Shown: positions 1-9,669, counted from the stretch's first letter. The stretch: 55,504 nt of DNA from an uncultured Prochlorococcus sp. (GCA_902576415.1 CACGVZ010000009.1:1-55504), one strand, 5' to 3'. The notes: generated from the sequence alone by a model not told the origin. Translations and numbers: made by a program.

Positions 1-2
1 CT

Positions 3-50
3 TTTGTGGGTCTTTTCTTCTATGTAATTAGATATTCTTTTAGTATATAA
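3..50 (+). CDS. possible C-terminal end of an upstream membrane protein
   Basis: The third frame is open from the window edge to a TAA at 48-50. It reads as about 15 mostly hydrophobic and aromatic residues, which fits the tail of a membrane protein whose body lies outside the window. The piece is too short to assign, and the open frame could be chance. Confidence 0.25.
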   Translation, partial: FVGLFFYVIRYSFSI

Positions 51-61
51 CTAATGAAAAT

Positions 62-664
62 ATGGCTATTAATAATTCAATATCTAAATATGATTGGCAA
101 TATATCGTAACAGGATTTTTTTTGATTTCATTTTTTATTTTTACAGATTTAATTGGCGTTATTGATAAAGAATATTTTTGCTTTGTACCAAGATTAATTA
201 GTGATCAACCTCATAGGATTTTCACATCAATCCTAATCCATGCAGATTTAAATCATTTATTAAGTAATCTTGGAGGAATAATCATCACTAGATATTTTTT
301 GATAAGACTTGGAATCGAAAGTAGATTTTTTTATCTGAAATTTGTTTTTATTTGTTCTTTTTTAAATTTCTTTATTATCTGGGTTTACGAAAAGATCTTA
401 TCCTTTTTTAAAATCTTTCCCAACTATGCCGCTTTAGGATTTAGCGGAATAATTTATGCTTTATTTGGATTCTTACTATTAACTTCTTTTTATGGAAAGA
501 AATATTTTTTAGGTAAAGAAATCGGTTTTAAGTCCAATTATGAAGTTCAGAAAATGTCAAAGACAATATGCCTTATAGGTTTGATTTTCTCTTTTTTACC
601 AGGGGTAAGTTTATTAGGTCATTTAAGTGGATTTATTGCAGGGTGTTTTTTATTCTTAATTTAA
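62..664 (+). CDS. rhomboid-family intramembrane serine protease
   Basis: A 200-aa polytopic membrane protein. The rhomboid signature is visible: HxxxN-type HADLNHLLSN near residues 60-70, the nucleophile motif GFSG near residue 128, and the catalytic histidine in GHLSG near residue 187. Together these give the Ser-His dyad buried in the membrane, so the protein is probably active and cleaves transmembrane substrates within the bilayer. Substrates cannot be read from the sequence. The ATG start gives a short cytoplasmic N-terminus ahead of the first membrane helix. It stands alone, with a small-RNA gene downstream. Confidence 0.85.
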   Translation: MAINNSISKYDWQYIVTGFFLISFFIFTDLIGVIDKEYFCFVPRLISDQPHRIFTSILIHADLNHLLSNLGGIIITRYFLIRLGIESRFFYLKFVFICSFLNFFIIWVYEKILSFFKIFPNYAALGFSGIIYALFGFLLLTSFYGKKYFLGKEIGFKSNYEVQKMSKTICLIGLIFSFLPGVSLLGHLSGFIAGCFLFLI

Positions 665-800
665 TAAAGATTATTATTTGATCAAATTGCCATAGATTTT
701 TACCCAGATATCCAACTATTTTATTTATGTCCTAAATGGATAAATGTCATATGTGACAGTTAAGTAATATTCCATTCAGAGCTTCCACGAAAAAGAATTT

Positions 801-912
801 AATGGGATAGTTTCATCATGTGTGAAGGAGCGATTTTACTGAAACAGTGGAAACAAGGAAACACTTGATTTGGTAAAATCATAAAAGATCCCATTATCAG
901 GGGTCTTTTTTT
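801..912 (+). ncRNA. Yfr2-family small RNA
   Basis: Two GGAAACA motifs (849-855 and 857-863) lie in a loop closed by a perfect 8-bp stem, GATTTTAC (832-839) with GTAAAATC (873-880). A rho-independent terminator follows: stem 885-892 with 900-907, then a T-run. A weak 5' hairpin is possible at 812-825, and a -10-like TAATAT sits at 765-770. The doubled GGAAACA in a closed loop is the hallmark, as I recall it, of the cyanobacterial Yfr2-Yfr5 family. The 5' end is an estimate. Confidence 0.75.
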
Positions 913-1101
913 TTGCAAATTCTTTACTTCTATTCTCTTTCCTACGGCTTCACAAGTATTCTCTCTAAATAACAAAATTTGATGATACACAAAATAAGTT
1001 AATTTCTAAATATTTCCTGCTTGGTTCTATAATTTCCCCTGTAGGAAAAGATGTTATTTGCCCTCTACTTTTTTGATAACCACTTATAATCTTCATCTTA
1101 A

Positions 1102-1650
1102 ATGAATAGAAAAGATCTAAATTTTAAATCAGTAGTTTTTAAAATATTTTTTACCTATTTAGGGGTTTATTTTCTTGCTCTAATATTCAAGTATACCTAT
1201 GATATTGAATCCATATTTAATAATATTGAATACAAATATTTGATTGCTTTAAATATAGTTTCTATATTTTTAGGCCTTCCTTTATCAATTATTTTTGATT
1301 TTATCTTAATAAAGATGTTTGGGTTGAATTATGTTTTATTCTTTTCTCCTGCTTTAACTGTTTTAAGTGTAATTCAAGTTCTTATCTTGAGAAAAATTAA
1401 ATTTAAATTTTCTAGAAATATATTATTTTTAAAAAAACCAGAAAAAAATAATCTTTATAAACTTTTTGACAATATTACTTTTAGATCTTTTTATATTTTA
1501 ATCATAAGATCATTCCCAATCCTTCCTCATGTTTTGGGAAGCTATATCATTGCCTCATCAGAAATCAAAAAGAAAGTTATTTTAATAAACACATTTTTAG
1601 GATCATTTTTTTACTATGTTTTTCTTTATCTAATAATAGGAAATGTTTAG
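1102..1650 (+). CDS. DedA/TVP38-like (VTT domain) membrane protein
   Basis: A 182-aa protein with about four to five hydrophobic segments. The pattern of an early GLPLS turn after a helix, then R-S-F-P-I-L-P near residue 140 and FLGSFFYY near the C-terminus, resembles the VTT/SNARE-associated family (DedA, TVP38), whose members are lipid scramblase-like or transporter-like. The similarity is structural and divergent, so the assignment is tentative. It ends 7 nt before the convergently transcribed ferredoxin gene. Confidence 0.5.
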   Translation: MNRKDLNFKSVVFKIFFTYLGVYFLALIFKYTYDIESIFNNIEYKYLIALNIVSIFLGLPLSIIFDFILIKMFGLNYVLFFSPALTVLSVIQVLILRKIKFKFSRNILFLKKPEKNNLYKLFDNITFRSFYILIIRSFPILPHVLGSYIIASSEIKKKVILINTFLGSFFYYVFLYLIIGNV

Positions 1651-1656
1651 TGATTT

Positions 1657-1911
1657 TTATTTTTCCCAAAATGGGTCTGTAGTCAAAGAAACCTCTAATT
1701 TACATTTTTTATTATTTTTAATTTCACTAATACAAGCCCGTACTGTTTCACCATTTACATCAATTTCACAGGCTCCACAACTTCCTGTAAGGCAGCCAGT
1801 AGGGATTTCTAAACCTGCTTTTTTAGCAGAGGAAAACCAGTCATCACCTTCTGAAACAAATGTTTCTTTATTGTTTGGCCATAATACTTTTATATTTTTT
1901 GTTTCTTTCAA
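1657..1911 (-). CDS. 2Fe-2S ferredoxin-like protein
   Basis: An 84-aa plant-type ferredoxin fold. The cluster cysteines follow CxxxxCxxC (GCLTGSCGAC, residues 40-48) with a fourth cysteine in VRACIS, giving a [2Fe-2S] electron carrier. It is shorter than photosynthetic ferredoxin PetF and more basic, so it is more likely an accessory ferredoxin. Its ATG overlaps the cobQ stop by 4 nt, so the two are probably translated together. That suggests, without proving, a redox role linked to cobalamin synthesis. Confidence 0.85.
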   Translation of the reverse strand: MKETKNIKVLWPNNKETFVSEGDDWFSSAKKAGLEIPTGCLTGSCGACEIDVNGETVRACISEIKNNKKCKLEVSLTTDPFWEK

Positions 1912-3437
1912 CTTAAAAATGATTTGAGATTTAAATGTTTGTGGAATTCATTAGCAAGATTATCAATAATGTATTGTCTCTTCTCTTTATAAGATATTGA
2001 TTTTTTATTTAATATTGGTAGATTTTTACTCTTCCTTATTAAATTAATATATTGCGCTCTCCAACTGTCATTTTCAAAGATCCCATGAATGTATGTTCCT
2101 GCAATAGTTCCTCCTTTATTATTTTCTTTGTACCAACCAAGGTCTGAATCTTTAAAAATAGGATTAATCTTTAATGAACTTTGGATGTCATCTAATACAG
2201 TTTGACCATTATGAATTTCAAATCCATTAATTTCTGATTGGCACGGCCATATAGATTTAGATTTGATTTGACGTGTTAATTTTTTTTTAAAGAAAGTCGT
2301 TTTTAATGGAAGTAATCCAATACCTTTAATTTTTTGTTCAGAATAATTTTTGGAACCTTCTTTAAAATACGGATCTTCAAGTGTATTGCCTAACATTTGT
2401 AAACCTCCACATATGCCAATAATATTTCCTTCGTTTTTTGAATAGTCCCTTATATCATTAGATAAGCCAGAATTTTCAAGAAATATTTGATCTTTAATCG
2501 TTTGTTTACTGCCCGGCAGAATAATGAAGTCATACTTACTTAGGTTTTGTGATTTTCTAATCCATTCAATAAATATTGTTTCTTCATTTTCTAGGGGATC
2601 AAAATCCGAGAAGTTACTAATAGATGGTAATTTTATAATTCCAACTTTGAGTTCAGGATTTTTTGAAAGTGATTTTTTCTCTATTAAATCTAAAGAATCC
2701 TCTGGAGGAAATGAATCATTTAACCATGGAATAATGCCAATAATAGGGATTTGAGTCTTATTCTCTATCCATTTCTTACCATCATCAAATAATGAAAGGT
2801 CTCCTCTGAATCTATTTATAATAATTCCTTTAATAAGCTTCTTTTCTTCAGGCTTCATTAATTCAAGAGTACCAATTATTTGTGCAAATACGCCTCCCCT
2901 TTCAATATCAGTGACCAAAATGCAATTTGCATTTAAATACTTAGCAACTCTTAAATTAGTCAGATCTCTATGAATTAAATTCATCTCTACCGGACTTCCA
3001 GCCCCTTCGATAATTAAACGGCAATTCGGATTCCCTTCGTAAATAGACTTTAAACTTTTTTTAATTACTTCCCAGCCTGGGGAAAACCAATCTTTATAGT
3101 AATTTTGTGCGGTTGTGGTCCCTATGCTTTTGCCAAGGTGAATCACCTCGCTTATTGAGTTTCCTTGTGGTTTTAATAAAATGGGATTCATCTCTGCAGA
3201 GGGATTAATACCACAAGCAAAAGCTTGAAGTGCTTGTGAATATGCCATCTCTCCACCTTCCCAATCAACCCATGCATTGTTACTCATATTTTGTCCTTTA
3301 AAAGGTATTGGTTCTTCTCCTAAATTTTTAAGAATCCTGCAAATAGCAGTAACCGTTAACGATTTACCTGCTCCACTGGAAGTACCTAGGACCATTATTG
3401 GTTTCTTTATTTCATGTAATTTTGCTTCTGACTTCAT
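1908..3437 (-). CDS. cobQ: cobyric acid synthase CobQ
   Basis: A 509-aa glutamine-dependent amidotransferase. It amidates four side-chain carboxylates of adenosylcobyrinic acid a,c-diamide in cobalamin biosynthesis. The N-terminal dethiobiotin-synthetase-like domain has the P-loop-like GTSSGAGKS at 18-26. The C-terminal class-I amidotransferase domain has its nucleophile Cys343 in GICGGLQMLG and the histidine in TYIHGIFEN near the C-terminus. Length is normal for CobQ. It is the first gene of a two-gene operon with the overlapping ferredoxin. It is divergent from maf across a 66-nt gap. Confidence 0.95.
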   Translation of the reverse strand: MKSEAKLHEIKKPIMVLGTSSGAGKSLTVTAICRILKNLGEEPIPFKGQNMSNNAWVDWEGGEMAYSQALQAFACGINPSAEMNPILLKPQGNSISEVIHLGKSIGTTTAQNYYKDWFSPGWEVIKKSLKSIYEGNPNCRLIIEGAGSPVEMNLIHRDLTNLRVAKYLNANCILVTDIERGGVFAQIIGTLELMKPEEKKLIKGIIINRFRGDLSLFDDGKKWIENKTQIPIIGIIPWLNDSFPPEDSLDLIEKKSLSKNPELKVGIIKLPSISNFSDFDPLENEETIFIEWIRKSQNLSKYDFIILPGSKQTIKDQIFLENSGLSNDIRDYSKNEGNIIGICGGLQMLGNTLEDPYFKEGSKNYSEQKIKGIGLLPLKTTFFKKKLTRQIKSKSIWPCQSEINGFEIHNGQTVLDDIQSSLKINPIFKDSDLGWYKENNKGGTIAGTYIHGIFENDSWRAQYINLIRKSKNLPILNKKSISYKEKRQYIIDNLANEFHKHLNLKSFLS

Positions 3438-3503
3438 TAGTAATTTATATTAATTTTAAAATTTATTAATTATTAAATTGAATTATAATTTGGTAAAAAA
3501 TTT

Positions 3504-4115
3504 GTGTTAATTCTAGCCTCTGCTTCTCAATCTAGAAAGAAATTACTAGAAAATTGTCAAATCGAATTTATCCAAATATCAAGTGACTTTGATGAAACTA
3601 CTATTCAAGAAAAGAATATATTTAATTTAGCTTTGGAATTATCTTTTCAAAAGGCTAATAGTGTATCTGAAAATATTCAAAATATATCATTGCCAGAAGA
3701 ATTTAATTATGGTCATTTGGAAATACTTGGATGTGATTCAATTTTTGAATTTAAAGGAGAAGCTTATGGAAAACCATCTAATAAAGAAGAGGCATTTATT
3801 AGATGGAAAAAAATGTCTGGAGAATTTGGATTTTTACATACTGGTCATACTCTAATAATTGGGAATTTTGATTCAACTTCCAAAATTTTTAAAATAACTG
3901 AAATAATAAAAAAAACAGTAAGTTCAACAGTTTATTTTTCTAATTTGGAAGATTGGGAAATCAAGAGTTATGTAGATACAAAAGAACCTCTATATTGCGC
4001 CGGAGGATTTGCCTTGGAAGGTATAGGCGGTAAATATATAGAAAAAATAGAGGGTTGTTTCAGTAATGTAATGGGTTTAAGTTTGCCATGGCTCAGAGAA
4101 AATTTATATAGATAA
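3504..4115 (+). CDS. Maf-like nucleotide pyrophosphatase
   Basis: A 203-aa protein of the Maf/YhdE family, which hydrolyses non-canonical or modified nucleoside triphosphates. Visible family features are the N-terminal [13 protein letters not shown], an FDE motif near residue 29, the CDSIFEF block (equivalent of the conserved catalytic aspartate region), and the YxGxxAxxGxGG-like [12 protein letters not shown] near residue 168. The start is GTG at 3504, and no in-frame ATG lies closer to the conserved N-terminus. It is convergent with psbC and separated by a shared terminator. Confidence 0.9.
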   Translation: MLILASASQSRKKLLENCQIEFIQISSDFDETTIQEKNIFNLALELSFQKANSVSENIQNISLPEEFNYGHLEILGCDSIFEFKGEAYGKPSNKEEAFIRWKKMSGEFGFLHTGHTLIIGNFDSTSKIFKITEIIKKTVSSTVYFSNLEDWEIKSYVDTKEPLYCAGGFALEGIGGKYIEKIEGCFSNVMGLSLPWLRENLYR

Positions 4116-4130
4116 TAAAATTGAGCAAAA

Positions 4131-4160
4131 AAAAACCCTATCTAAAGATAGGGCTTTTTT
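4131..4160. terminator. bidirectional terminator between maf and psbC
   Basis: Perfect 8-bp stem CCCTATCT (4136-4143) with AGATAGGG (4146-4153), with an A-run on the left and a T-run on the right. It can therefore end transcription from maf on the plus strand and from psbD-psbC on the minus strand. Confidence 0.9.
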
Positions 4161-4174
4161 AGTTGAGATAGAAA

Positions 4175-5557
4175 TTAATCTAAATCAGGCATTTCTAGAG
4201 CTGGTTCACTCTTTCTGTCGATTCCTTTTTCGAAACCAGCAGCGGCTGCTCTAGCGCGTCCAGCGTGCCAAAGATGACCAATGAATGTAAACCATCCTAA
4301 GAAGAATTGAGCTGCAGCTAACCATTGTCTTAGGTTAACAAAGTTAACAGCATTAGGCTCAGTAATGATTCCACCAACAGAGTTGATAGAAGCGTTAGGA
4401 GCATGAGTCATATATTCAGCAGCTCTTCTTACCTGCCAAGGCTGAATATCATTTTGGATTTTCTCAAGGCTTAATCCGTTAGGTCCTCTTAAAGGCTCTA
4501 ACCATGGACCTCTGAAATCCCAAAATCTCATTGTTTCACCACCAAATATAATTTCACCAGTAGGAGATCTCATGAGATACTTACCTAGACCAGTTGGTCC
4601 CATTGTTGAACCTACATTAGCTCCAATTCTTTGGTCTCTCACAAGGAAAGTAAAGCTTTGAGCTTGTGAAGCTTCAGCATTTGTTGGGCCATAAAACTCT
4701 GAAGGGTAAGCAGTGTTGTTAAACCAGATGAATGTTGAAGCAATAAAACTTGCTACACAAATTCCTCCAAGAGCGTAACTTAATAGTCCTTCACCGTTCC
4801 AGATAAAAGCTCTTCTTGCCCATCCAAATGGTTTGGTAAAGATGTGGAATATTCCTCCAATAATTGCAGTAATACCCACGTAAACATGTCCACCAACAAT
4901 ATCTTCAATGGAGTTAACACCGATTATTGAACCAGCTCCTCCCCATGGAGATCTGAATAGATAACCAAGAATAACTCTTGGATCTAAGGTTGGGTTTACA
5001 AGTCTGACTTCACCACCGCCAGGTGCCCATGTGTCATATGCACCGCCAATAAAACACCAGTTTACTGACCATGCTAATGCACCTACACCTAAAACAATCA
5101 AATGATATCCAAGGATATTTGTCATTTGATTTTTATCTCTCCAATCGGTTGAGAAAAATGGAAAATCTTCTTCAAGTTTTTCTGGACCTGCTAATGAATG
5201 GTAGATACCCCCAAAACCAAGAACAGCAGAAGCTATCAAATGAACCACGCCTGCTTGGAAGAAAGGCATGATATCAGTAACTTCACCACCTGGGCCTATT
5301 CCATAGCCAAACATTGCGACGTGTGGCATACAGATTAAACCTTGCTCCCACATTGGTTTATCAAAAGTAAAATGATTAACCTCAAAGAGCATCATTGCTC
5401 CCGCCCAAAAGACTATTAGTCCAGAGTGAGCAATGTGAGCTCCTAATAAACGTCCAGATAAATTGATTAATCTAGCATTACCTACATACCAGGCATAACC
5501 AGTTTCCTCAATACTTTGGTTTGGAGCTCTTAATAAATTATTAAAGGGCGTTTCCAC
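4175..5557 (-). CDS. psbC: photosystem II CP43 chlorophyll-binding protein PsbC
   Basis: A 460-aa inner-antenna protein of photosystem II, with six membrane helices and a large lumenal loop. The sequence after the start ([12 protein letters not shown]) and the body match CP43 throughout, including the [14 protein letters not shown] loop region that contributes to the oxygen-evolving centre. An ATG exists at 5584, but I chose the GTG at 5557: a strong AGGAGG (5567-5572 on the minus strand) lies 9 nt upstream of it, and CP43 classically starts at a GTG inside psbD. The overlap with the psbD end is 17 nt. Confidence 0.97.
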   Translation of the reverse strand: METPFNNLLRAPNQSIEETGYAWYVGNARLINLSGRLLGAHIAHSGLIVFWAGAMMLFEVNHFTFDKPMWEQGLICMPHVAMFGYGIGPGGEVTDIMPFFQAGVVHLIASAVLGFGGIYHSLAGPEKLEEDFPFFSTDWRDKNQMTNILGYHLIVLGVGALAWSVNWCFIGGAYDTWAPGGGEVRLVNPTLDPRVILGYLFRSPWGGAGSIIGVNSIEDIVGGHVYVGITAIIGGIFHIFTKPFGWARRAFIWNGEGLLSYALGGICVASFIASTFIWFNNTAYPSEFYGPTNAEASQAQSFTFLVRDQRIGANVGSTMGPTGLGKYLMRSPTGEIIFGGETMRFWDFRGPWLEPLRGPNGLSLEKIQNDIQPWQVRRAAEYMTHAPNASINSVGGIITEPNAVNFVNLRQWLAAAQFFLGWFTFIGHLWHAGRARAAAAGFEKGIDRKSEPALEMPDLD

Positions 5558-6617
5558 GTGGAAGAACCTCCTCAGGGAATACAAAGTTTTCGTGTGGTTG
5601 ATCCACAGAAGACATCCATGCTCGCATACCTTCGTTCAAAAGTATATTTTTTGTATAGAAAGTTTCAAATTCTGGATCTTCTGCTGCACGGATTTCTTGG
5701 CTTACGAAATCATAAGCTCTTAAGTTTAGTGCTAAGCCTACAATACCAATTGAAGATGTCCACATACCCATAACAGGTACAAATAGCATCAAGAAATGTA
5801 AGAAACGCTTGTTTGAGAAAGCAATACCGAAGATTTGACTCCAGAATCTATTTGCTGTAATCATTGAATAAGTTTCTTCTTCTTGAGTTGGGTCAAAAGC
5901 TCTAAATGTTGAACTTTGAACCTTACCATCTGTATAAATACTTGTATCTTCATACAAAGTATTTTGTACTGTAGCTCCATGAATAGCGCAAAGTAGAGCA
6001 CCACCAAGAATTCCAGCAACACCCATCATATGAAATGGATTTAAAGTAATATTGTGAAAACCTTGAATGAACAGAATGTAACGGAAGATTGCTGCAACAC
6101 CAAATGAAGGCGCGAAGAACCAACTATGCTGTCCTAAAGGATAAATAAGGAAAATACTTGTAAATACTGCAATTACTGCTGAGAATGCTAAAGCGTTGTA
6201 AGGTCTAATTCCAACAAGGCCAGCAATTTCAAACTGACGAAGCATAAAACCAATTAGGCCAAATACTCCATGTAATGCAACGAAGTTCCAAAGACCACCA
6301 AGTTGTAGCCATCTTACGAAACTACCTTGGGCTTCAGGACCCCATAAAAATAGAAGACTGTGTCCCATGGCATCACCAGGGGTACTTACAGCTGCTGTTA
6401 AAAAGTTACAACCTTCAAGGTATGAGCTTGCAACTCCATGTGTGTACCAAGAGGTAACAAATGTTGTTCCGACAAACCAACCACCTATAGCAAGATATGC
6501 ACAAGGAAGTAGAAGTAGTCCGGACCAACCAATAAATACAAAGCGGTCGCGCTTCAACCAATCATCGAGGACATCAAACCATCCTCTTTGTGGGGCGCTA
6601 CCAACTGCGATCGTCAT
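5541..6617 (-). CDS. psbD: photosystem II D2 reaction-centre protein PsbD
   Basis: A 358-aa D2 protein. With D1 it forms the photosystem II reaction centre, binding P680, pheophytin, QA and the non-heme iron. Five membrane helices are visible with the conserved [10 protein letters not shown] start region, FHMMGVAG, and the C-terminal LPRGNAL. Length and sequence are those of a normal cyanobacterial D2. It is first in the psbD-psbC operon, and its last codons carry the Shine-Dalgarno sequence of psbC, so the two products are probably made at coupled rates. Base composition is richer in G+C than the flanking genes, as expected for a highly expressed gene. Confidence 0.98.
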   Translation of the reverse strand: MTIAVGSAPQRGWFDVLDDWLKRDRFVFIGWSGLLLLPCAYLAIGGWFVGTTFVTSWYTHGVASSYLEGCNFLTAAVSTPGDAMGHSLLFLWGPEAQGSFVRWLQLGGLWNFVALHGVFGLIGFMLRQFEIAGLVGIRPYNALAFSAVIAVFTSIFLIYPLGQHSWFFAPSFGVAAIFRYILFIQGFHNITLNPFHMMGVAGILGGALLCAIHGATVQNTLYEDTSIYTDGKVQSSTFRAFDPTQEEETYSMITANRFWSQIFGIAFSNKRFLHFLMLFVPVMGMWTSSIGIVGLALNLRAYDFVSQEIRAAEDPEFETFYTKNILLNEGMRAWMSSVDQPHENFVFPEEVLPRGNAL

Positions 6618-6799
6618 GAGAAAACGTTTTTAGCTTCGGGATACGCAGTGACTGTAACAAAGATTGAGAGTATTGTGGGGAAATATTTGTATATCTGAAA
6701 TGCCTTGTAAAGCTTTCCTGACTTTTTTATTAAAAATTAGGTAAGAATACTCCCTTAGTTTGTTAAATTATCTGAATTAGGCTCTAAAAAAAGATAAAA

Positions 6800-7357
6800 A
6801 TGAATTCAGACCTCACGTCATTCGATAAAATCGAACAAAAAATTGGTGGATCAAGAAAAATTTCAAATTATATTATTGGAGGAATGTTGACTATAGGAGG
6901 TATTGGTTTTCTTTTGGCCTCAATATCTAGCTACACAGGAAGGGATTTATTACCTTTAGGAAATCCTTCAACTTTGTTGTTTATCCCTCAAGGAATAATA
7001 ATGGGAGCATATGGAGTAATAGCTAATTTATTAAATTTTTACTTGTGGTATTTGGTTTACATAAACTTTGGTTCAGGAAGTAATTATTTTGATAAATCCT
7101 CAAAATCTGTAGAAATAAAAAGAAAGGGATTATTTAAAGATGTTGAAGTTAAATTAAATTTTGATGAAATTAAATCTGTTAAGTTGGATATAAGTGAGGG
7201 ATTTAATCCTAGAAGAAGAATTGCTCTAGTATTAAAAGGTAGAAAAAAACCTCTCCCTTTAAGCGGTGCAGGTGAACTAAAACCACTGCTTCAGGTTGAA
7301 GAAGAAGGAGCTCGTCTAGCTAAATTTTTAGATGTTAATTTGGAGGGCCTAAAATAA
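6800..7357 (+). CDS. ycf4: photosystem I assembly protein Ycf4
   Basis: A 185-aa thylakoid membrane protein needed for assembly of photosystem I. Two N-terminal membrane helices (roughly residues 23-43 and 62-88, including the LLFIPQGIIMGAYG segment) are followed by a soluble domain, the usual Ycf4 layout and length. It is divergent from psbD. Its 3' end overlaps the probable beginning of the cyclophilin gene, which suggests one transcript. Confidence 0.95.
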   Translation: MNSDLTSFDKIEQKIGGSRKISNYIIGGMLTIGGIGFLLASISSYTGRDLLPLGNPSTLLFIPQGIIMGAYGVIANLLNFYLWYLVYINFGSGSNYFDKSSKSVEIKRKGLFKDVEVKLNFDEIKSVKLDISEGFNPRRRIALVLKGRKKPLPLSGAGELKPLLQVEEEGARLAKFLDVNLEGLK

Positions 7358-8010
7358 AAAAAAAATATTTTTTAAAAACATTATCTTTTATACAGGTTTT
7401 GTTTTTGGTTCAAGCTTGTAGTTATAAAAGTAAGATTGATCCAAATTATTACTGCCAAAAACTAAAAATCAATTGTATCCAGGGTAATAAAATAGTTCTT
7501 TTTAAAACTTCAAAAGGTGATTTTGAGGTTAAGTTATTTGGTAAAGATAACCCAGTAACGGTTTCAAACTTTCTAGAAAATATAGAAAACAATATTTATG
7601 TAAACCAAAGATTTTATAAAATAATAAATTATCCCCAATTAAAATTTATACATGGAGGTGTTAATCCAGATAATAAATTTTATTTTGAACGAATTCAAAC
7701 TGTAAATAAGACAAGTCCTTCGATACCTTTAGAAATAAAATTAAAAGAAGAAATTAATCCGAGATATAATTACCAAATCAAAAATCCTTATGAAACTGAG
7801 AAATTAGTTAATACTTTTGAGAGTGGATCAATCGCTATGGTTAAAAGCGGTAAGGATAAGTCTTCATCTACTGAATTTTTTTTTGTAACGACTAAGATCC
7901 CAGAACTAGATGGAAGATATTCGATTTTTGGAAAGATTATTAAAGGATTAGATACACTAAAAAAAATTGAGAATGGAGATTACATAAAAGAAGTCAAAAT
8001 ATCTAATTAA
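7354..8010 (+). CDS. cyclophilin-type peptidyl-prolyl isomerase, probable lipoprotein
   Basis: Cyclophilin features occupy the last two thirds: [30 protein letters not shown], and [15 protein letters not shown]. The protein probably folds or chaperones proteins outside the cytoplasm. The first possible TTG is at 7399, but the frame stays open upstream to a stop at 7336 and encodes three lysines, a hydrophobic stretch and a lipobox-like LVQAC, which is a lipoprotein signal. The only sensible start for that signal is ATA at 7354, which overlaps the ycf4 stop and has GGAGGG (7342-7347) at correct spacing. The catalytic arginine region FHR reads FYK, so isomerase activity may be weak or lost. Confidence 0.8.
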   Translation: MKKKYFLKTLSFIQVLFLVQACSYKSKIDPNYYCQKLKINCIQGNKIVLFKTSKGDFEVKLFGKDNPVTVSNFLENIENNIYVNQRFYKIINYPQLKFIHGGVNPDNKFYFERIQTVNKTSPSIPLEIKLKEEINPRYNYQIKNPYETEKLVNTFESGSIAMVKSGKDKSSSTEFFFVTTKIPELDGRYSIFGKIIKGLDTLKKIENGDYIKEVKISN

Positions 8011-8531
8011 ATTTCCAGAGAATATTTATTTATTTTCAACATTTCTGTATTAACTCCTGAAGAGCGTTTAAGAGCTACCTTACCAGTCCTCGCTATTTCA
8101 AGGATGCCGTATGGCTCGAGTAATTTCTCTAGAGCAACTAACTTCCCAGGATCTCCAACGACCTCGAGAGTTAAGGCCATATCTGATACATCAACAACTT
8201 TTGCACGGAAGATCTGTACTATATCAAGGATATTACTCCTAGTATCTTCTTTTGATGAAACTTTTAGTAACATCAATTCCCTTTCAACAGCTGCGAGATT
8301 AGTAAAATCTACGACTCCCAAAACATTAAATAACTTATTAAGTTGCTTAGTCATTTGTTGAAGAGTTTCATCATCTCCCTCTACTACCATTGTTAACCTT
8401 GAAATCCCTTTAGATTCTGCAGGTCCTACTGCAAGGCTATCTATGTTGAATCCCCTTCTAGCGAAGAGACCTGAGATTCTACTCAAGGCTCCAGATTCAT
8501 CTTCTACAAGAACTGATAATGTATGTTTCAT
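8007..8531 (-). CDS. ilvH: acetolactate synthase small subunit IlvH
   Basis: A 174-aa regulatory subunit of acetohydroxyacid synthase, the first common enzyme of branched-chain amino acid synthesis. The N-terminal ACT domain ([31 protein letters not shown] region, residues 2-33) binds valine for feedback inhibition, and the C-terminal domain follows the family pattern. Length is typical. Its start lies 3 nt after the stop of the upstream hydrolase gene, so the two are probably co-transcribed. It is convergent with the cyclophilin gene, with a 4-nt overlap. Confidence 0.95.
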   Translation of the reverse strand: MKHTLSVLVEDESGALSRISGLFARRGFNIDSLAVGPAESKGISRLTMVVEGDDETLQQMTKQLNKLFNVLGVVDFTNLAAVERELMLLKVSSKEDTRSNILDIVQIFRAKVVDVSDMALTLEVVGDPGKLVALEKLLEPYGILEIARTGKVALKRSSGVNTEMLKINKYSLEI

Positions 8532-8534
8532 ATT

Positions 8535-9476
8535 TTAAAAGGTTTTTAAATCTCTAATCCATTCATAAGAAATTCTATTGAATACTGAAGGGTCTTCATC
8601 ATGGATACAATGCCCTGAATTGGATACTATTTTTAATTTTACCCATCTATGGAAATTTGCAATCTTTTTACCAACAAATAAAGGTATGAAATTATCTTTT
8701 TCGCCCCAAATTAATAAAAAAGGAACTTTTTTTGAGGCGCTAAGTTTTCTCAAAAGGTAAGAAGCTTTAAATTTTTCATCTCTAGAAGACATTCCAATAC
8801 ACATTGCTCTTAATGATCTAGCTGAAGTTCTCCTTAAAACTGGTTTTGTTACCAAATCTATTAGTTCGCGATCAATATTATCTTTTTTAAAATAGGCAGA
8901 ATTTAGTCCCAGTTTAATAACCCCTAATTTAGTTATTAAAAATAAAATAATCTCCAAAGGGAAAAACAAAAAAAATATTGTTATGAATCTATCTTGAAAT
9001 TTCTTAAATGATGATTTTTTTGTTATGGACTTTTTATTTTCTTGAATTTGATCTGGCAAAGGCGATGCAATAACTGTTGCAATCTGATCCTCTAATGAAA
9101 CAGCACATGTTAAAGCAACTAGTGATCCAAGGGAATTGCCAATAAGAATTACTTTCCTAGAATTCTTTGGTCTTATTACCTGTGCAATAAAGTCTTTCAC
9201 TTGATCACACCAAATCTCATTATTTAATTTTCCAATTTGTCTAATCCCAGGTTGATCTGAATCCCCAAATCCTATTAAATCCAAAGAATAAGAGGCAAAA
9301 TTCTTTTTCGCAAAATACTCTAAATTGTTTCTCCAATGTTTTCGACTTGCTCCAAATCCATGGAGAAAGATAATTGGAATCTCATTTTCTTCGCCTGTAA
9401 CACTCCAACAAATTTTAAAACCATTCCAATTCCAGTAATTAGGAGTGTTTATATTTTTTTTAAAATTATTATTCAT
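8535..9476 (-). CDS. alpha/beta-fold hydrolase
   Basis: A 313-aa alpha/beta hydrolase. The oxyanion motif is HGFGASRKHW near residue 39. The nucleophile serine is in GNSLGS near residue 112. The acid is in WGEKDNFIP near residue 257, and the histidine is in SGHCIHDE near residue 286, so the triad is complete. The substrate is unknown; cyanobacterial relatives include chlorophyll-dephytylase-like and esterase enzymes, but nothing here discriminates. It is upstream of ilvH on the same strand with a 3-nt gap. Confidence 0.85.
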   Translation of the reverse strand: MNNNFKKNINTPNYWNWNGFKICWSVTGEENEIPIIFLHGFGASRKHWRNNLEYFAKKNFASYSLDLIGFGDSDQPGIRQIGKLNNEIWCDQVKDFIAQVIRPKNSRKVILIGNSLGSLVALTCAVSLEDQIATVIASPLPDQIQENKKSITKKSSFKKFQDRFITIFFLFFPLEIILFLITKLGVIKLGLNSAYFKKDNIDRELIDLVTKPVLRRTSARSLRAMCIGMSSRDEKFKASYLLRKLSASKKVPFLLIWGEKDNFIPLFVGKKIANFHRWVKLKIVSNSGHCIHDEDPSVFNRISYEWIRDLKTF

Positions 9477-9570
9477 ATATTCAAAAAATTTTCAAGATAT
9501 TTGAATTATCTACATTTTTAACAAATAAATGTATTTTGAATGTAAATTATAGTAATCGTTCAATTTTACT

Positions 9571-9669
9571 ATGGCTAAAGAAATTTTTAGTATTGCAGCA
9601 GTTTTTTGGATACTGATACCAATAGGATTAGTTGGTGGTGCTTTGTTATTAAAGTTTCAGGGAGACTGA
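9571..9669 (+). CDS. petM: cytochrome b6f complex subunit PetM
   Basis: A 32-aa single-helix protein beginning [14 protein letters not shown] and ending KFQGD, matching PetM (subunit 7) of the cytochrome b6f complex. The helix spans about residues 8-27. It lies 57 nt upstream of ycf39, an arrangement I recall from other picocyanobacteria. Confidence 0.93.

Noticed and set aside
799..990. 63-codon minus-strand frame
   Set aside because: It runs antisense through the Yfr2-type RNA and its terminator; the peptide has no recognisable feature.
1643..1927. 94-codon plus-strand frame
   Set aside because: Antisense shadow of the ferredoxin gene, whose cysteine motif is unmistakable.
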